A stretch of 64,000 nucleotides of DNA, from contig NW_026647376.1 in assembly GCF_950295315.1 (NCBI RefSeq), forward strand, positions 1 through 64,000, given 5' to 3'. The position numbers and the translations under genes were made by a program. This document shows positions 63,118 through 64,000 of the stretch, in pieces. Every line of letters starts with the position of its first letter. Within the stretch, counting starts at the first letter, position 1. Source of the DNA: Erinaceus europaeus. Lineage: Eukaryota > Chordata > Mammalia > Eulipotyphla > Erinaceidae. The notes under the pieces were generated by a model. That model did no database searches. It was not told where the DNA came from and saw only the letters and a program-made list of their open reading frames with translations.

Positions 63118-64000
63118 TCATTAGACTTCTGCCTCAAGTCAACAAGATGAAGGCAGGAGAGGGTGTCTAACCCCAAGGCTCACAGACGCAGAGCTGCCCC
63201 CCCCCCATTTCACAAGGGTCCCTGCAAACCTGGGTTCTCCTCTCCCCTCCCAGGAGGCAGAAGGGGCCGGCACCTTCGACTCTGCCGCCTACACAGACCC
63301 CGCTGGGGCCCAAGGGGGGATGGGGGCAAAAAGAGGGGCTGTAACCACCTCAGCCCTCTGGGAGTGTTTGGGGTGTGGGGGGCACACAGGGACCCCCTGC
63401 CTCAAATCACCATGTGGGCCCCCACTGACACCCAGCAGCAAATCAGATCAGGCCAGGGGTGGGGGTGCCCAAACCTCCTCAGGATTTGAGCTGAGCTGCC
63501 CCATGTTTGCCAGACTCAAGTCCAAGATTCCGAGTGGTCCTGGGGACCCGGGCTCCAGGCATCCACAGAGACCCCCGTTTATCATGGGGGAACCCCCCAG
63601 GCGGCAGCCCGACTTGGTGAACAGCTTTGGACTGGCCTCCCCACCCCCACGCCCACCTGACCCCCGGACCTGGGCTGCCCTCCCCCATGGCAGGACTGTC
63701 CTGTCCCCTCGGCTGCCTGCCCACATCCATCCATCACCTTCGATAATATTTGTATTGACTGGCTCGATCGGCAGCTTCCATGGGCTCCATTGTCCCACAT
63801 CCACCCCCCGGGGCTCACAGATGGGGTCCTGGGGTGTCAGCTGTGCTCCTGGAGCCACTTAGGCCCAGGGAGGGGGGCACAGAAGCAGGGGACAAGCCAC
63901 CAGTCCCACCTGATAGGGGAAACTGAGGCCCACAGGAGACCTGGGAAGGGAGGACCTCCAGCCCCCAGCTTCAGGCCCCGATGCTGCCTCCCATCGCGGA
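63118..64000. other. Single-copy intron sequence
   Basis: GC-rich. GGGGAAACTGAGGCCCACAG (about 63917) is MIR-like. GATAATATTTGTATTGACTG (63742-63761) is a small AT-rich island. No exon recognised. Confidence 0.4.

Larger units (their letters stand above)
57371..64000 (-). other. FGF18: FGF18 intron 3 (partial)
   Basis: From the exon 4 acceptor to the right edge. I looked on the minus strand for exon 3 (which should encode LYSRTSGKH and GRRISA-like residues) and did not find it, so the intron probably extends beyond the window. Confidence 0.7.

Noticed and set aside
57371..64000. FGF18 exon 3
   Set aside because: No minus-strand match to the expected LYSRTSGKH or GRRISA region with splice sites was found; it likely lies outside the window.

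Overview
The window is mammalian nuclear DNA, and the repeats point to a hedgehog (Erinaceidae). Dozens of tRNA-derived SINEs of the hedgehog type are present, with an A box inside GGTAGCGCAGCGGGTTAAG and a B box GGTTCGAGCCC. There are also L1 3' ends, many simple-repeat arrays, and a single recognisable protein-coding gene split by long introns. I could not run alignments, so family names come from reading the sequence.

The gene is FGF18 on the minus strand. The last coding exon is at 46173-46439 with its 3'UTR running down to about 45340. The preceding exon (107 bp) is at 57264-57370. Intron 4 (about 10.8 kb) lies between them and holds a 1.5 kb, 19-bp minisatellite (55288-56788). Everything to the right of 57370 should be intron 3; exons 1-3 were not found and probably lie beyond the right edge. 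Everything left of about 45340 is intergenic DNA downstream of FGF18, with no second gene seen.

Region by region. 1-868: an uninterrupted reverse-transcriptase reading frame on the minus strand, of the Jockey/CR1-like kind familiar from arthropods, abutting a hedgehog SINE. 0.9-7 kb: SINEs and purine-rich tracts. 7-20 kb: mostly single-copy DNA broken by GGAT/GATA arrays. 20-33 kb: SINEs, a solo LTR (23021-23359), and a nested retrotransposon cluster (31-33 kb). 33-45 kb: dense SINEs plus a second LTR copy fused to a complete tRNA-Lys(CUU) sequence (37278-37732). 45-64 kb: FGF18 with its intronic repeats, an L1 ORF2 3' end (52.4-53.4 kb), and purine/G-rich tandem repeats (60.5-62.7 kb).

SINE nicknames used below. 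A-type: head GGTAGCGCAGCGGGTTAAG, B box GGTTCGAGCCC, tail rich in AAC/AAT triplets. B-type: head GGTGGTGCACCTGGTT, B box GGTTCAAGCCC, AATAAA-rich tail. Long: A- or B-head plus a 3' module that includes GCAGTGGATTCGTAGTG and ATAACCCTGGAGGC. C-type: head GGATAAAGCAYTGRATTCTC. D-type: contains ATGGTTATGCAAAGA. F-type: contains GGTTCAAACCC(T)GGCAGCACATGGGAGCAC. A and B forms resemble the published hedgehog ERI SINEs (recalled, not checked).
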